Below, in pieces: positions 29,650 to 39,418 of a stretch of DNA of 64,000 nucleotides. The stretch covers positions 124,001 through 188,000 of the forward strand of contig NZ_CADEAR010000006.1 in the NCBI RefSeq assembly GCF_902825325.1, read 5' to 3'. Within the stretch, counting starts at the first letter, position 1, and each line of letters opens with the position of its first letter. The position numbers and the translations under genes were made by a program. The notes under the pieces were generated by a model, which had not been told where the DNA came from, ran no database searches, and saw nothing but the letters and a program-made list of their open reading frames with translations. This DNA comes from Brucella tritici (GTDB lineage Bacteria > Pseudomonadota > Alphaproteobacteria > Rhizobiales > Rhizobiaceae).

Positions 29650-30392
29650 AGACCAGAAGAATTGAGAGAAACAGCGGTGTGGCGATCTGGCGGCAGATTG
29701 CCGACGAGATACGCGGCGACATCATGGCGGGGAAGCTTCAGTCCGGTGCGCGCATGCCTGCCGAGATGGAACTTGCCGACAGGTTTGGGGTCAATCGCCA
29801 TACGGTGCGCAGCGCCATTGCCGCGCTGACGCAGGAAGGCGTGCTGCGCGCCGAGCAAGGTCGCGGCACATTTGTTGCCAATGCAAAGCGTCTGACCTAC
29901 CAGATTGGACGCCGCACCCGCATTTCGCAATCGCTCGCTTCGCAGGTGCGGGAAATGCAGGGGATTCTATTGGCATCAGGCATCGAACCCGCAACTCGGG
30001 AGATCGCAGACGCACTTGAACTGCATGCTGGCGATGAAGTGATCCGGCTTGAAACGATGCACAACGCCGATGGTTATCCAATTTCGATAGCGACTCACTG
30101 GATCGATGCTGTGCGCTTTCCTTCCTTTGCGCAGGATTATGCGGAAAGCGGCTCGATAACGGCTGCATTAAAAGCTGCCGGGATCGCCGATTACCTGCGA
30201 AAGTCAACTGTCATATCGGCGCGCCATGCCGACCCGAAAGACCTAAGAAACTTGAAATTGTCTCCGGGTGCCATCGTCGTGACAGCTCGTGCGGTGAACG
30301 TCGATACGGATGGAAAACCGATCCAATATTCGCTGTCACGTTTTTCGGCTGACAGGATGGAGTTTTCTATCGAGAACGACGAGAACAGCTAA
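29643..30392 (+). CDS. phnF: GntR-family (HutC subgroup) regulator of the phn operon
   Basis: A 249-residue regulator: winged helix-turn-helix at residues 15-75 (WRQIADEIRGDIMAG, RFGVNRHTVRSAIAALTQEGVL) and a C-terminal UTRA effector domain from about 95 (GIEPATREIADAL, LETMHNADGYPISIATHWI). It is divergent from phnG, the usual arrangement for PhnF. It probably represses the C-P lyase operon through the palindrome at 29570-29589. The alternative TTG one codon upstream is less likely than this ATG. Confidence 0.92.
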   Translation: MTKTRRIERNSGVAIWRQIADEIRGDIMAGKLQSGARMPAEMELADRFGVNRHTVRSAIAALTQEGVLRAEQGRGTFVANAKRLTYQIGRRTRISQSLASQVREMQGILLASGIEPATREIADALELHAGDEVIRLETMHNADGYPISIATHWIDAVRFPSFAQDYAESGSITAALKAAGIADYLRKSTVISARHADPKDLRNLKLSPGAIVVTARAVNVDTDGKPIQYSLSRFSADRMEFSIENDENS

Positions 30393-30549
30393 TCATCGAG
30401 GATGAAGTTTTCGTGGAAGCCGATAATTTCGCCCTAATATCAAAGCCCGTCAGTTGGACTCATTGAGCTCTGGTTAAGCCAGTGCGGCGGCTGAGCATTT
30501 GATGTATGCGCTGGATGGCTACTCCAGATCGCATCTTGACTCACATATA

Positions 30550-30569
30550 ATATCCATTATTCTGGATAT
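30550..30569. promoter_or_regulatory. Candidate ArsR operator
   Basis: ATATCC-attattct-GGATAT is a 6-bp inverted repeat ending immediately before the arsR start codon. Position and AT-rich arms suit ArsR autoregulation of the arsenic operon. Confidence 0.6.
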
Positions 30570-30929
30570 ATGGAAAGCGAAGTAGCAATCACGGCTTTGG
30601 CCGCTCTCGCCCAATCGACAAGGCTTGATACTTTTCGATTGCTGGTCAAACACGAACCTGCCGGGATACCTGCAGGCGAATTGGCGCGTATGCTGGATAT
30701 ACCGCAAAATACAATGTCGGCCCATCTGGCTACCCTATCGCGGGCTGGCCTCGTGAAGAGCGAGCGACAGAGCCGCTCGATCATATACCGCGCTGATCTG
30801 GATCGATTTCGCGAACTGACGCTATTCATGATCAAGGATTGTTGCGGTGGCAGCGCCGAACTCTGCGGGCCTCTTATCCAGAGCCTGACACCTTGCTGCG
30901 CACCCACGGCAACTGCAGCAACCCGATAA
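30570..30929 (+). CDS. arsR: ArsR-family arsenic-responsive repressor
   Basis: A 119-residue ArsR/SmtB winged helix-turn-helix repressor (LAALAQSTRLDTFRLLV, then IPQNTMSAHLATLSRAGLV). It lacks the ELCVCDL metal site of E. coli ArsR. Instead it has Cys91-Cys92 and Cys99 after the DNA-binding domain and Cys109-Cys110 near the end. A similar CC...C site binds arsenite in the Acidithiobacillus type, so this one probably senses As(III) the same way. It is the first gene of the arsenic cluster. Confidence 0.88.
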   Translation: MESEVAITALAALAQSTRLDTFRLLVKHEPAGIPAGELARMLDIPQNTMSAHLATLSRAGLVKSERQSRSIIYRADLDRFRELTLFMIKDCCGGSAELCGPLIQSLTPCCAPTATAATR

Positions 30930-31075
30930 TCACGGGCTGGTGACACCAGCTCATTCCAATGGACGTAAAATGATGGATCGGTTTCAACAGACGCCCAGGC
31001 GACTGCGCGGACAATCACGTTCACATGAGATCAAGGCCATGACACGCAATATGCAAAGACATGTGGAGGGACTCT

Positions 31076-32137
31076 ATGTCTGTCTTTGAAAGATATCTGA
31101 CCGCCTGGGTAGCCCTATGCATTGTTGCAGGCGTAACGCTTGGGCATCTTTTCCCGACGATATTTCACGCCATCGGCTCTGCCGAAATTGCCAAGGTCAA
31201 TATTCCCGTCGCCATTCTCATCTGGTTGATGATTATTCCCATGCTCTTGAAAATCGACTTCGCCGCTCTTCGGCAAGTCGGACGACACTGGCGTGGAATT
31301 GGTGTTACGCTGTTTATCAACTGGGCTGTAAAGCCGTTCTCGATGGCACTTCTTGCATGGCTGTTTATCGGCTGGCTTTTCCGTCCGCATCTGCCCACCG
31401 ATCAGGTCGACTCTTATATTGCAGGTCTCATCATCCTTGCCGCAGCACCCTGCACGGCCATGGTCTTCATATAGTCCAGCCTGACAAAAGGAGAACCGCA
31501 CTTCACGCTGTCCCAAGTCGCATTGAATGATGCCATCATGGTCGTAGCCTTCGCTCCAATTGTCGGGCTTTTACTCGGGCTTTCGGCAATTACGGTTCCA
31601 TGGGATACGCTCGTTCTATCCGTTGTTCTCTATATCGTCATTCCGGTTATCCTCGCGCAGGTTCTTCGGCGCAGCCTTCTGGCAACGGGCGGACAAAGCG
31701 CGCTCGATACGCTGTTGAAAGCTTTGCAACCGCTTTCCCTGGTCGCGCTCCTGACTACTCTCGTCCTGCTTTTCGGTTTTCAGGGCGAGCAGATCATCGC
31801 ACAGCCGCTCATTATCGCGATGCTTGCAGTGCCGATCCTCATTCAGGTCTATTTCAATTCGGGGCTGGCCTATCTACTCAACCGCCTCTCTGGCGAGAAG
31901 CATAGTGTTACCGGACCATCGGCCTTGATCGGCGCGTCGAATTTCTTTGAGCTGGCCGTCGCTGCCGCAATCAGCCTTTTTGGATTTTCATCCGGCGCGG
32001 CCCTTGCCACTGTGGTCGGCGTTCTGGTGGAGGTACCAGTCATGCTTTCTGTTGTCTGGATCGTGAACCGCTCCAGAGACTGGTATGAACGCGGCACTGA
32101 TCAAAAGCCCGCAACACAGACAGGAAACTCCCGATGA
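31076..32137 (+). pseudogene. acr3: Acr3-type arsenite efflux pump interrupted by an in-frame amber codon
   Basis: The frame runs 354 codons from ATG 31076 (GGAGGG upstream) to 32137 and matches the Acr3 arsenite transporter over its whole length: PVAILIWLMIIPMLLKIDF, NWAVKPFSMALLAW with helix, AAPCTAMVF and ALIGASNFFELAVA. It is broken once, by TAG at 31472-31474 within AAPCTAMVFI-stop-SSLTKG. Family members have Trp here (VFVWSxLTKG), so a single TGG-to-TAG change explains it. Nothing else is damaged, and arsC is coupled by a four-base overlap. It may be a recent mutation, a read error, or a strain with a suppressor. Unless it is suppressed, no full-length pump is made. Confidence 0.9.
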
Positions 32138-32544
32138 CCGTCACTATTTTCCATAATCCGAAATGCGGTACTTCACGCAATACGCTGGCAATGATCCGCG
32201 CCAGTGGCGAAGAGCCCGTCATAGTTGAGTATGTGCAGAATCCGCCCACGCGGGAACGTCTGGTCGGCCTGCTGGCAGCAATGAATCTGACGCCGCGCGA
32301 GCTGCTGCGTGAGAAAGGCACACCCTATGCCGAACTCGGCCTGTCCGATACGAAATGGACTGATGACGAGCTGATCGATTTCATGATGGCTCATCCGATC
32401 CTGATCAACCGGCCCATTGTCGAGACGCCTCGCGGCACCAGGCTTTGCCGCCCATCAGAACTGGTTCTAGATATTCTGGAAAACCCAGTCGCATCATTCA
32501 CCAAAGAAGACGGCGAGTTGGTCAAATTCGGGGAGAGGACATGA
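32134..32544 (+). CDS. arsC: Glutaredoxin-dependent arsenate reductase
   Basis: A 136-residue ArsC that reduces arsenate to arsenite. [17 protein letters not shown] carries the catalytic cysteine (residue 11); the [17 protein letters not shown] segment is the family's second hallmark. It overlaps acr3 by four bases and arsH by four, so arsenite made here should be exported by Acr3, which is broken in this window. Confidence 0.95.
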   Translation: MTVTIFHNPKCGTSRNTLAMIRASGEEPVIVEYVQNPPTRERLVGLLAAMNLTPRELLREKGTPYAELGLSDTKWTDDELIDFMMAHPILINRPIVETPRGTRLCRPSELVLDILENPVASFTKEDGELVKFGERT

Positions 32545-33254
32545 CTGACGCAGACTTGCCGAATCTGGACCGGAGATCCTTTCATCTACCGGATAATGAT
32601 CCTCTTCGCGCATCTTTCCCAGAGCACAAGCCTCGTATTCTGCTGCTCTACGGATCGTTGCGCGACCGCTCCTATAGCCGTTTCCTGACGCAGGAGGCCC
32701 AGCGATTGCTTGATGCGATGGGCGCGGAAACACGTATCTTTCATGCCAATGGACTACCCTTGCCGGATGACGGCGCACCAAGCCACCCCAAGGTGCAGGA
32801 ACTGCGTGAGGCCATGCTTTGGTCGGAGGGACAAGTCTGGACCAGCCCTGAACGCCATGGCGCGATGAGTGCTGTTATGAAATCGCAGATCGACTGGATT
32901 CCCCTGCCCGGCGGTGCAGTACGTCCAACTCAAGGGCGGACACTGGCCCTGATGCAAGTTTCCGGTGGTTCGCAAAGCTTCAATGCGGTCAATCAGATGC
33001 GTATTCTGGGTCGCTGGATGCGGATGATTACCATTCCCAACCAGTCATCGGTTGCCAAGGCCTGGCAGGAATTCGATGATGCAGGCCGTATGAAACCCTC
33101 ATCCTTCTATGATCGTGTGGTGGATGTCATGGAAGAACTGATGAAGTTTACCGTGATGACGCGTGGCATTTCAGGCCACCTGACAAACCGCTACAGCGAA
33201 CGGAAAGAAGCCGCAGCACAGCTTGAAAAGCGCGTTTCGCTACAGTCGATCTGA
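32541..33254 (+). CDS. arsH: ArsH, NADPH-dependent FMN oxidoreductase
   Basis: A 237-residue flavodoxin-fold Ars[18 protein letters not shown] binds [24 protein letters not shown] and [31 protein letters not shown] (given in part) are diagnostic. ArsH oxidises trivalent methylarsenicals. The start at 32541 is set by GGGGAGAGG and an ATGA overlap with arsC. It closes the cluster arsR-acr3-arsC-arsH. Confidence 0.94.
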   Translation: MTDADLPNLDRRSFHLPDNDPLRASFPEHKPRILLLYGSLRDRSYSRFLTQEAQRLLDAMGAETRIFHANGLPLPDDGAPSHPKVQELREAMLWSEGQVWTSPERHGAMSAVMKSQIDWIPLPGGAVRPTQGRTLALMQVSGGSQSFNAVNQMRILGRWMRMITIPNQSSVAKAWQEFDDAGRMKPSSFYDRVVDVMEELMKFTVMTRGISGHLTNRYSERKEAAAQLEKRVSLQSI

Positions 33255-33350
33255 CATTCGGGCCATCTGACATTGATAAGTCATTCGCAGGTGCGAAACC
33301 AAGCCTTTCTGGCGATCCAAATGGCATCATATAAATACAAACCAACAGAA

Positions 33351-33373
33351 AAGGCGCTGTAAAACAGCGCCTT
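33351..33373. terminator. Terminator between arsH and ssb
   Basis: AAGGCGCTG-taaaa-CAGCGCCTT, a perfect 9-bp stem with A/T flanks. It can end both the arsenic operon and ssb, which converge here. Confidence 0.88.
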
Positions 33374-33409
33374 ATCACATTTAACTTATAAACTGGATTA
33401 CGTCGGTCC

Positions 33410-33925
33410 TCAGAACGGAATTTCGTCGTCCAGATCGCGTGAGAAGCCACCGCCGCTGCCGCCGCCCGAAGACGGGCCGGACGAGCCGAAGTCACCGCCA
33501 CCGCCAGAATAGTCAGACATCTGGTTGCGATTGCCGCCACCGCCGAACGAACGGCCCTCACCGCCGCCTTCACCACGGCTGTCGAGCATCTGCAGTTCAC
33601 CACGGAACTTCTGCAGCACGACTTCCGTCGAGTAACGGTCATTGCCGTTCTGATCCTGCCATTTGCGGGTCTGAAGTGCGCCTTCGATATAAACCTTGGC
33701 GCCTTTCTTCAGATATTGTTCCGCGACCTTGGCAAGGTTCTCGTTGAAAATGACGACGCTGTGCCATTCGGTGCGGTCCTTGCGTTCGCCGGTCTGGCGA
33801 TCACGCCAGCTTTCCGACGTTGCAATACGCAGATTGGCAACCACATCGCCCGAATTCAGGCGACGAATTTCCGGATCGGCACCAAGATTGCCGACCAGAA
33901 TGACTTTGTTGACGCTACCAGCCAT
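33410..33925 (-). CDS. ssb: Single-stranded DNA-binding protein
   Basis: A 171-residue SSB: OB-fold [19 protein letters not shown], then [19 protein letters not shown] and [16 protein letters not shown], followed by a glycine/serine-rich linker and the acidic tip DDEIPF that binds partner proteins. The start at 33925 (Met-Ala-Gly) is used because the longer frame adds 30 residues of no similarity. A LexA box 190 bases upstream suggests SOS control. Confidence 0.97.
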   Translation of the reverse strand: MAGSVNKVILVGNLGADPEIRRLNSGDVVANLRIATSESWRDRQTGERKDRTEWHSVVIFNENLAKVAEQYLKKGAKVYIEGALQTRKWQDQNGNDRYSTEVVLQKFRGELQMLDSRGEGGGEGRSFGGGGNRNQMSDYSGGGGDFGSSGPSSGGGSGGGFSRDLDDEIPF

Positions 33926-34115
33926 CGAAAAATTACTCCGGGTCTTGCCTGCACACTCTTTCCGTACGGCTTCGCACAGACAAGAGGCACGTTCCAAATG
34001 AAAGATCAGGCGCAACGATGCGCCATCACCAGAAACTCATATGTTCACCTTACAGGACTGGCTCAATGAGCGCTCAATCCAGGGCGGTGAATTTGTCAAT
34101 GTCCACAGAGTTTAT

Positions 34116-34130
34116 GTTCTTGTTTTGTTC
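34116..34130. promoter_or_regulatory. LexA box ahead of ssb
   Basis: GTTC-TTGTTTT-GTTC matches the alphaproteobacterial LexA site, a direct repeat GTTC-N7-GTTC. It lies in the ssb-uvrA gap, 190 bases before ssb. Confidence 0.72.
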
Positions 34131-34692
34131 AAAATGCAACCTTCCGACATTTAAAAGTCACACGTTCGCCACAAATTTCCGTGGGTTTTTGCACCGTTTC
34201 CTGTGCTGAAAATGCGGTTTGGCTCATTTCAGGGCCTGAAACTGCATCTGCCTTAATTTCAAAACGGCCTCCCCGGTCATCCTCATGAAGCCATGATGAC
34301 CGCGCTTCGCAAACCGCATCAGCTTCCAAGGAAAAGCCCTGCCGCTCACTGTATCTTTGGCGCGCAGGGCTTGGGGGTTGAGCAATGCTCATGTGTCGAC
34401 ATTAATTCGTCGGCAGGTCTTTTCGGATCACAAAGGCGCACGGCCATTTGCATTCCGCGCAAATTCAAATTGTCGGCAATCACACTTTCGATCAACGAGG
34501 CATCATTCCTTGCGAAAAGATGCTGCCGCAACCGAAACGGATTGTGCTTTCATCTCTGTGAAAGCTAGGCACTGTAGTCAGGTGGACTCATGCTCCTTTA
34601 CCTCCCTACTGGGTCTCCCCGCCTCCTGCGGACCTCTTGCCGATGCCGTGTCATCCCACCGCGGCACCTCTCCGCTATCAGCGAGTTAGGGT
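34131..34692. other. Long non-coding part of the ssb-uvrA gap, possible small RNA
   Basis: The ssb-uvrA gap totals 993 bases. Within it, 34566-34690 is GC-rich and foldable: GCGGA/TCCGC and TGCCG/CGGCA can pair, and CGCT-GAT-AGCG forms a hairpin on the minus strand. A TTGACT-N17-CAGACT promoter-like pair reads leftwards (34693-34721). An 8-residue frame with GGAGG and AAAGGAG upstream starts at 34591 on the minus strand (MSPPDYSA). I recognise no SRP, RNase P, tmRNA or 6S signature. From 34131 to 34545 I see nothing definite. Confidence 0.35.
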
Positions 34693-34765
34693 AGTCTGCT
34701 CCAGTCAGGAGTGACAGTCAACGCTCTTGCGTTCACATTTCGTATCGCCTATCAGAAGGCTGGTT

Positions 34766-34780
34766 GTTCGATATTTGTTC
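34766..34780. promoter_or_regulatory. LexA box ahead of uvrA
   Basis: GTTC-GATATTT-GTTC, the alphaproteobacterial SOS box, 138 bases before the uvrA start. It is the second such box in this divergent gap. Confidence 0.8.
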
Positions 34781-34918
34781 TAATGATAAGAGTGCACCGA
34801 TGAATGACCGGAGCCCCCTTCCTATTGGAGGGTTTCACCCCATATTAGGTACCGGCGCGACGTGTTTCACCATTCGGCGCCCGTTTATCCATGGCATCAT
34901 GAGCAGGCAGGACGCGGA

Positions 34919-37843
34919 ATGAGCGATCAGAAATTCATTTCCATACGTGGCGCGCGCGAACACAATCTGAAAAATGTCGATCTCGATCTGCCTCGCGACA
35001 AGCTGATCGTGATGACGGGGCTTTCCGGCTCGGGCAAATCCTCGCTTGCCTTCGATACGATCTATGCGGAAGGCCAGCGCCGCTACGTCGAAAGCCTTTC
35101 GGCCTATGCGCGCCAGTTCCTCGAAATGATGCAGAAGCCGGATGTCGACCAGATCGACGGCCTGTCGCCCGCCATTTCCATCGAGCAGAAGACGACGAGC
35201 CGCAATCCGCGTTCGACGGTCGGCACTGTCACCGAAATTTACGACTATATGCGCCTGCTCTTTGCGCGCGTGGGCGTGCCCTATTCGCCGGCGACCGGCC
35301 TTCCCATCGAAAGCCAGACGGTCAGCCAGATGGTTGATCGCGTCATGGCGCTGGAAGAAGGCACGCGCCTTTATATCCTCGCGCCCATCGTTCGCGGCCG
35401 CAAGGGCGAGTACAAGAAGGAGCTGGCGGAGCTTCAGAAGAAGGGCTTTCAGCGCGTCAAGGTAGACGGCACCTTCTATGAAATTGCCGACGTTCCGGCG
35501 CTCGACAAGAAGTACAAGCACGATATCGATGTCGTGGTCGACCGCGTCGTGGTGCGCGCTGACCTTTCGACCCGCCTCGCCGACAGCCTTGAAACCTGCC
35601 TCAAGCTTGCCGAAGGTCTGGCCGTTGCCGAGTTTGCCGACAAGCCTCTGCCACCCGAAGAAACGGCGGAAGGCGGTGCTGCCAACAAGTCCGCCAACGA
35701 AACGCATGAGCGCATTCTGTTTTCGGAAAAGTTTGCCTGCCCGGTTTCCGGTTTCACCATTCCTGAAATCGAGCCCCGCCTGTTCTCGTTCAACAATCCA
35801 TTCGGCGCCTGCCCGACCTGTGATGGCCTCGGCACGCAGCAGGCCATCGATCCGAACCTGATCGTTCCCGACGAAACGGCAGTGTTGAAGGACGGCGCGA
35901 TTGCCCCATGGGCGCGGTCTTCGTCGCCCTACTACAATCAGACGCTGGAAGCGCTTGGCAAAGCCTATGGCTTCAAGATTGGCGCACGATGGGCCGATCT
36001 TTCGGAAGAAGCCCAGCAGGCCATTCTTTATGGCACCAAGGGCAAGGAAATCACCTTCCAGTATGATGACGGCCTGCGCTCCTACCAGACGACGAAGCCT
36101 TTTGAAGGCGTAATCCCCAATCTGGAGCGCCGCTGGAAGGAGACCGATTCCGCCTGGTCGCGTGAAGATATCGAGCGCTTCATGGCCTCTACGCCCTGCC
36201 CTGCCTGTAACGGCTACCGCCTGAAGCCGGAAGCGCTGGCGGTCAAGGTCGGCATGAAGCACATCGGTGAGATCACGGAAATGTCGATCCGCAAGGCCGA
36301 CGCCTGGTTCCGCGACGTCGATGGCAGCTTCAATGACAAGCAGCGCGAAATTGCCGCCCGCATTCTCAAGGAGATTCGCGAGCGCCTGCAGTTCCTCAAC
36401 GATGTCGGCCTTGATTATCTGACGCTGGCGCGCAATTCCGGCACGCTGTCGGGCGGTGAAAGCCAGCGTATCCGTCTTGCCTCGCAGATCGGCTCCGGCC
36501 TGACCGGCGTGCTTTACGTGCTGGACGAACCATCTATTGGTTTGCATCAGCGCGACAATGCCCGCCTTCTCGACACGCTGCGCCATCTGCGCGATCTCGG
36601 CAATACAGTCATCGTGGTCGAGCATGACGAAGACGCGATCCTGACTGCCGATTACGTGGTCGATATCGGCCCGGCGGCTGGCGTCCATGGCGGCAAGATC
36701 ATCGCTCAAGGTTCGCCACAGGATGTGATGTCCAACGCCAATTCGCTGACCGGCAAATATCTGTCCGGTGCGATGGAAGTTGCCGTTCCGGCGGAACGCC
36801 GCAAGATTTCAAAGTCCAAGCGTATCAAAGTCGTGGGCGCGCGTGGCAACAACCTGAAGAATGTCTCGGCGGATATCCCGCTAGGAACCTTCACCGCCGT
36901 CACCGGCGTTTCAGGCGGAGGCAAGTCCACCTTCCTGATCGAAACTCTGTACAAGGCTGCTTCGCGTCGCATCATGGGCTCGCGCGAACACCCGGCGGAA
37001 CATGACCGTATCGAAGGGCTGGAATTCCTCGACAAGGTGATCGATATCGACCAGTCGCCGATTGGCCGCACCCCGCGCTCCAACCCGGCAACCTATACCG
37101 GCGCCTTCACGCCGATCCGCGACTGGTTTGCGGGCCTGCCGGAAGCCAAGGCGCGCGGCTATCAGCCGGGCCGCTTCTCGTTCAACGTGAAGGGCGGACG
37201 CTGCGAAGCCTGTCAGGGCGATGGCGTCATCAAGATCGAGATGCACTTCCTGCCTGATGTCTATGTGACTTGCGACGTATGCCACGGCAAGCGCTACAAC
37301 CGCGAAACGCTGGAAGTCCTGTTCAAGGGCAAGTCCATCGCCGATGTGCTGGATATGACAGTCGAGGAAGGTGCGGAATTCTTCTCCGCTGTTCCCGCGG
37401 TGCGCGACAAAATGGAAACGCTCGTCAAGGTCGGCCTTGGCTATATCAAGGTCGGCCAGCAGGCGACGACGCTTTCGGGTGGCGAAGCGCAGCGCGTGAA
37501 GCTTGCCAAGGAACTGTCACGCCGCGCGACGGGCCGCACGCTCTATATTCTGGACGAACCCACCACCGGCCTGCACTTCCATGACGTAGCAAAACTTTTG
37601 GAAGTGCTGCACGAACTGGTTGAACAGGGCAACACGGTCGTAGTGATCGAGCACAATCTGGAAGTTATCAAGACTGCCGACTGGGTGATCGATCTTGGAC
37701 CGGAAGGCGGCGATGGCGGCGGCGAAATCGTTGCCGTGGGCCGTCCGGAAGACATCGTGCAGGAAAAGCGCTCCTACACCGGCCATTTCCTCAAGGAATT
37801 GCTGGAACGCCGCCCCAAGCGCAGTTCAGAGGCTGCGGAGTAA
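34919..37843 (+). CDS. uvrA: Excinuclease ABC subunit A
   Basis: The 974-residue damage-sensing ATPase of nucleotide excision repair. It has two ABC modules: Walker [13 protein letters not shown] and [13 protein letters not shown], signatures [12 protein letters not shown] and [12 protein letters not shown], and two LDEP(S/T)xGLH loops. Zinc modules are intact (CPVSGF and [20 protein letters not shown] and CDVCHG). The start at 34919 follows AGGACGCGG; the longer frame is not conserved. The SOS box upstream implies damage induction. A hairpin terminator follows 24 bases after the stop. Confidence 0.98.
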   Translation: MSDQKFISIRGAREHNLKNVDLDLPRDKLIVMTGLSGSGKSSLAFDTIYAEGQRRYVESLSAYARQFLEMMQKPDVDQIDGLSPAISIEQKTTSRNPRSTVGTVTEIYDYMRLLFARVGVPYSPATGLPIESQTVSQMVDRVMALEEGTRLYILAPIVRGRKGEYKKELAELQKKGFQRVKVDGTFYEIADVPALDKKYKHDIDVVVDRVVVRADLSTRLADSLETCLKLAEGLAVAEFADKPLPPEETAEGGAANKSANETHERILFSEKFACPVSGFTIPEIEPRLFSFNNPFGACPTCDGLGTQQAIDPNLIVPDETAVLKDGAIAPWARSSSPYYNQTLEALGKAYGFKIGARWADLSEEAQQAILYGTKGKEITFQYDDGLRSYQTTKPFEGVIPNLERRWKETDSAWSREDIERFMASTPCPACNGYRLKPEALAVKVGMKHIGEITEMSIRKADAWFRDVDGSFNDKQREIAARILKEIRERLQFLNDVGLDYLTLARNSGTLSGGESQRIRLASQIGSGLTGVLYVLDEPSIGLHQRDNARLLDTLRHLRDLGNTVIVVEHDEDAILTADYVVDIGPAAGVHGGKIIAQGSPQDVMSNANSLTGKYLSGAMEVAVPAERRKISKSKRIKVVGARGNNLKNVSADIPLGTFTAVTGVSGGGKSTFLIETLYKAASRRIMGSREHPAEHDRIEGLEFLDKVIDIDQSPIGRTPRSNPATYTGAFTPIRDWFAGLPEAKARGYQPGRFSFNVKGGRCEACQGDGVIKIEMHFLPDVYVTCDVCHGKRYNRETLEVLFKGKSIADVLDMTVEEGAEFFSAVPAVRDKMETLVKVGLGYIKVGQQATTLSGGEAQRVKLAKELSRRATGRTLYILDEPTTGLHFHDVAKLLEVLHELVEQGNTVVVIEHNLEVIKTADWVIDLGPEGGDGGGEIVAVGRPEDIVQEKRSYTGHFLKELLERRPKRSSEAAE

Positions 37844-37867
37844 GCAGCAGGCATTGAGAATTATTGG

Positions 37868-37892
37868 AGCCGGGCCTAGCGCCCGGCTTTTT
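37868..37892 (+). terminator. uvrA terminator
   Basis: AGCCGGGC-ctagc-GCCCGGCT followed by TTTTA. Stem of 8 perfect GC-rich pairs. Confidence 0.92.
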
Positions 37893-37941
37893 AGTCTATT
37901 GAGCAGATAGATATTCACACCTTTAAGACTGAGCGGAGACT

Positions 37942-38712
37942 CTATTTCATTAACTCTTGAAAATCCCAGAAACAGGGGAGTTTTGTTATGCCTAACTTGC
38001 CCACCATGTCATCAGGCACATCGATAGAAATTTCCCGTGCGACTTTGTCGGGAAAAAACGTTTCAAGAAATTGGATCCAGTAATCATGATGCAACTCTTG
38101 CACAATTTTCGCTGCAGTAATTATCCAGTTCTGAAACCCATCGACTCTCGCAAAAATCTCATCTTTTGATCCTATTCCCAGTTTATGGAACAAGATTTGC
38201 TCACCAAGAAAAAAGCCGTTATTTCCATCCCTATCATGCATAAATATGGAGTAATTTTCTCCATTCTGCATGCTGTTTGTTAATTCTGATATATGATTCA
38301 ATATATAGTGATGTGTAACTGCATTACGGTACCAATCAACGAGATCATACTCTGGCTCGTTCTTCAACTGAGTGCATTTTTGTAGTGATTTTTGTCTGAA
38401 TTGATGGAGAGTATCGTCATTACGTTTTTTACACGTACTTTGATACTGTTCACACATGTAAATATATTCTTTTAGTTTTCCGGCCAGAGTTCGTTGAATA
38501 ACCAATGCCTGCGTTAGGGAGTAATCGGACACAACCTTATCGATCTTCCCCCCCTTGAAATTAGGAGCGTTGATCGCCAGCAGGAAAAGTCGCAAAAACG
38601 TAGTGATATCAGTGATTGCTACACACGAAGAAACCAGAAATGCGACATGGACTTTGGGTATGTCCTTAAGTTCATCCGCCTCAAAGTCCATACGATAAAG
38701 ATGTTCATGCAC
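37942..38712 (-). CDS. Unknown protein with a HEPN-type RN-x3-H motif, likely acquired
   Basis: A 256-residue protein I cannot assign to a family. GGAGAG lies about ten bases before the ATG. It is largely helical and holds DWYRNAVTHHYILNHI near residue 128: Arg-Asn-x3-His, the catalytic pattern of HEPN ribonucleases found in toxins and defence proteins. The region is clearly more AT-rich than uvrA and HU on either side, with many TTT/ATA codons, as expected of a transferred gene. No antitoxin partner is next to it; the neighbours are uvrA and hupB. Function is open; a lone HEPN nuclease or an immunity-type factor is possible. Confidence 0.6.
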   Translation of the reverse strand: MHEHLYRMDFEADELKDIPKVHVAFLVSSCVAITDITTFLRLFLLAINAPNFKGGKIDKVVSDYSLTQALVIQRTLAGKLKEYIYMCEQYQSTCKKRNDDTLHQFRQKSLQKCTQLKNEPEYDLVDWYRNAVTHHYILNHISELTNSMQNGENYSIFMHDRDGNNGFFLGEQILFHKLGIGSKDEIFARVDGFQNWIITAAKIVQELHHDYWIQFLETFFPDKVAREISIDVPDDMVGKLGITKLPCFWDFQELMK

Positions 38713-38753
38713 GGTTGCTCTCCACGGTAACCATCAGCCCCACGCAAACAACG

Positions 38754-38776
38754 AAAAAAGCCCGGACAAGCCGGGC
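38754..38776 (-). terminator. Terminator after hupB
   Basis: On the minus strand GCCCGG-cttgt-CCGGGC is followed by TTTTTT. It lies between hupB and the unknown gene at 37942-38712 and keeps them as separate units. Confidence 0.88.
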
Positions 38777-38865
38777 CTTCTCGACAGCCATTCGCGATCA
38801 TGCCGCGATAGCTGGAAATTTATTGTCACGATCCGTTCGAAGAGCTTTCACTCTCCAGATCATGA

Positions 38866-39141
38866 TTAGCCGTTTACGGCATCCTTCAGGCCCTTGCCAG
38901 CCGAGAACTTCGGCACGTTGCGAGCCGGAATAGCAACTTCCTTGCCGGTCGATGGGTTACGGCCGGTCGAGGCAGCGCGATGCGAAACGGAGAAAACGCC
39001 GAAGCCAGGCAGACGGACTTCTTCACCAGCCTTCAGGGCGCCGGTAACAGCAGCGAGTACAGCATCAACAGCGGTACCGGCATCAGCCTTCGTCAAACCG
39101 CCCTTTTCCGCAACTGCGGCAACCAATTCGTTCTTGTTCAT
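38866..39141 (-). CDS. hupB: DNA-binding protein HU
   Basis: A 91-residue HU, the nucleoid DNA-bending protein. MNKNELVAAVAEKGGLTKADA is the opening (quoted in part as KNELVAAVAE), and GFGVFSVSHRAASTGRNPSTG with the proline arm and VPKFSAGKGLKDAV complete the family pattern. The start is the second Met, since AGGAA lies six bases before it and this gives the standard length. Located directly downstream of lon on the same strand. Confidence 0.97.
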   Translation of the reverse strand: MNKNELVAAVAEKGGLTKADAGTAVDAVLAAVTGALKAGEEVRLPGFGVFSVSHRAASTGRNPSTGKEVAIPARNVPKFSAGKGLKDAVNG

Positions 39142-39234
39142 TGGCATTTCCTTTCTTTATCTACCGGAACGGATAACGTGACCGGATTGGTCGGAGTTTA
39201 TTCAAATCGTTTCACAAACCAAGCCTGTCAACGT

Positions 39235-39259
39235 GAAAAAACCCCGGAAAACCGGGGTT
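39235..39259 (-). terminator. Terminator after lon
   Basis: AACCCCGG-AAAA-CCGGGGTT, an 8-bp stem, followed on the minus strand by TTTTT. A second, weaker hairpin TGCCGG/CCGGCA lies at about 39271-39291. Confidence 0.9.
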
Positions 39260-39418
39260 AAACACAGAAATGCCGGACAAATTGCCCGGCACTTCGATTG
39301 TTGGTCCTGATAGACACCTTCCAGCGGGATTATCCGACTGAATCAGAATCGCCCGCCAGAAGTTCATTTCACTGCATTACCGGAAAGCAAACCGCTTCGC
39401 GATTTCGCTGGAAATGCA

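Noticed and set aside
31523..32137. A separate 204-residue transporter gene downstream of a short one
   Set aside because: Both parts are in the same frame and together form one Acr3 protein split by a single TAG, so they are one broken gene.
34293..34568. A 91-residue plus-strand frame in the ssb-uvrA gap
   Set aside because: No ribosome site, odd composition and no family pattern; treated as chance.
34566..34690. Possible SRP, tmRNA, RNase P or 6S RNA gene in the ssb-uvrA gap
   Set aside because: None of the conserved cores of these RNAs is present; kept only as an unassigned structured segment.
34835..36709. A 624-residue minus-strand frame opposite uvrA
   Set aside because: It lies antisense inside a clear uvrA gene, has no recognisable domain and no ribosome binding site; it reflects the high GC third codon position of uvrA.
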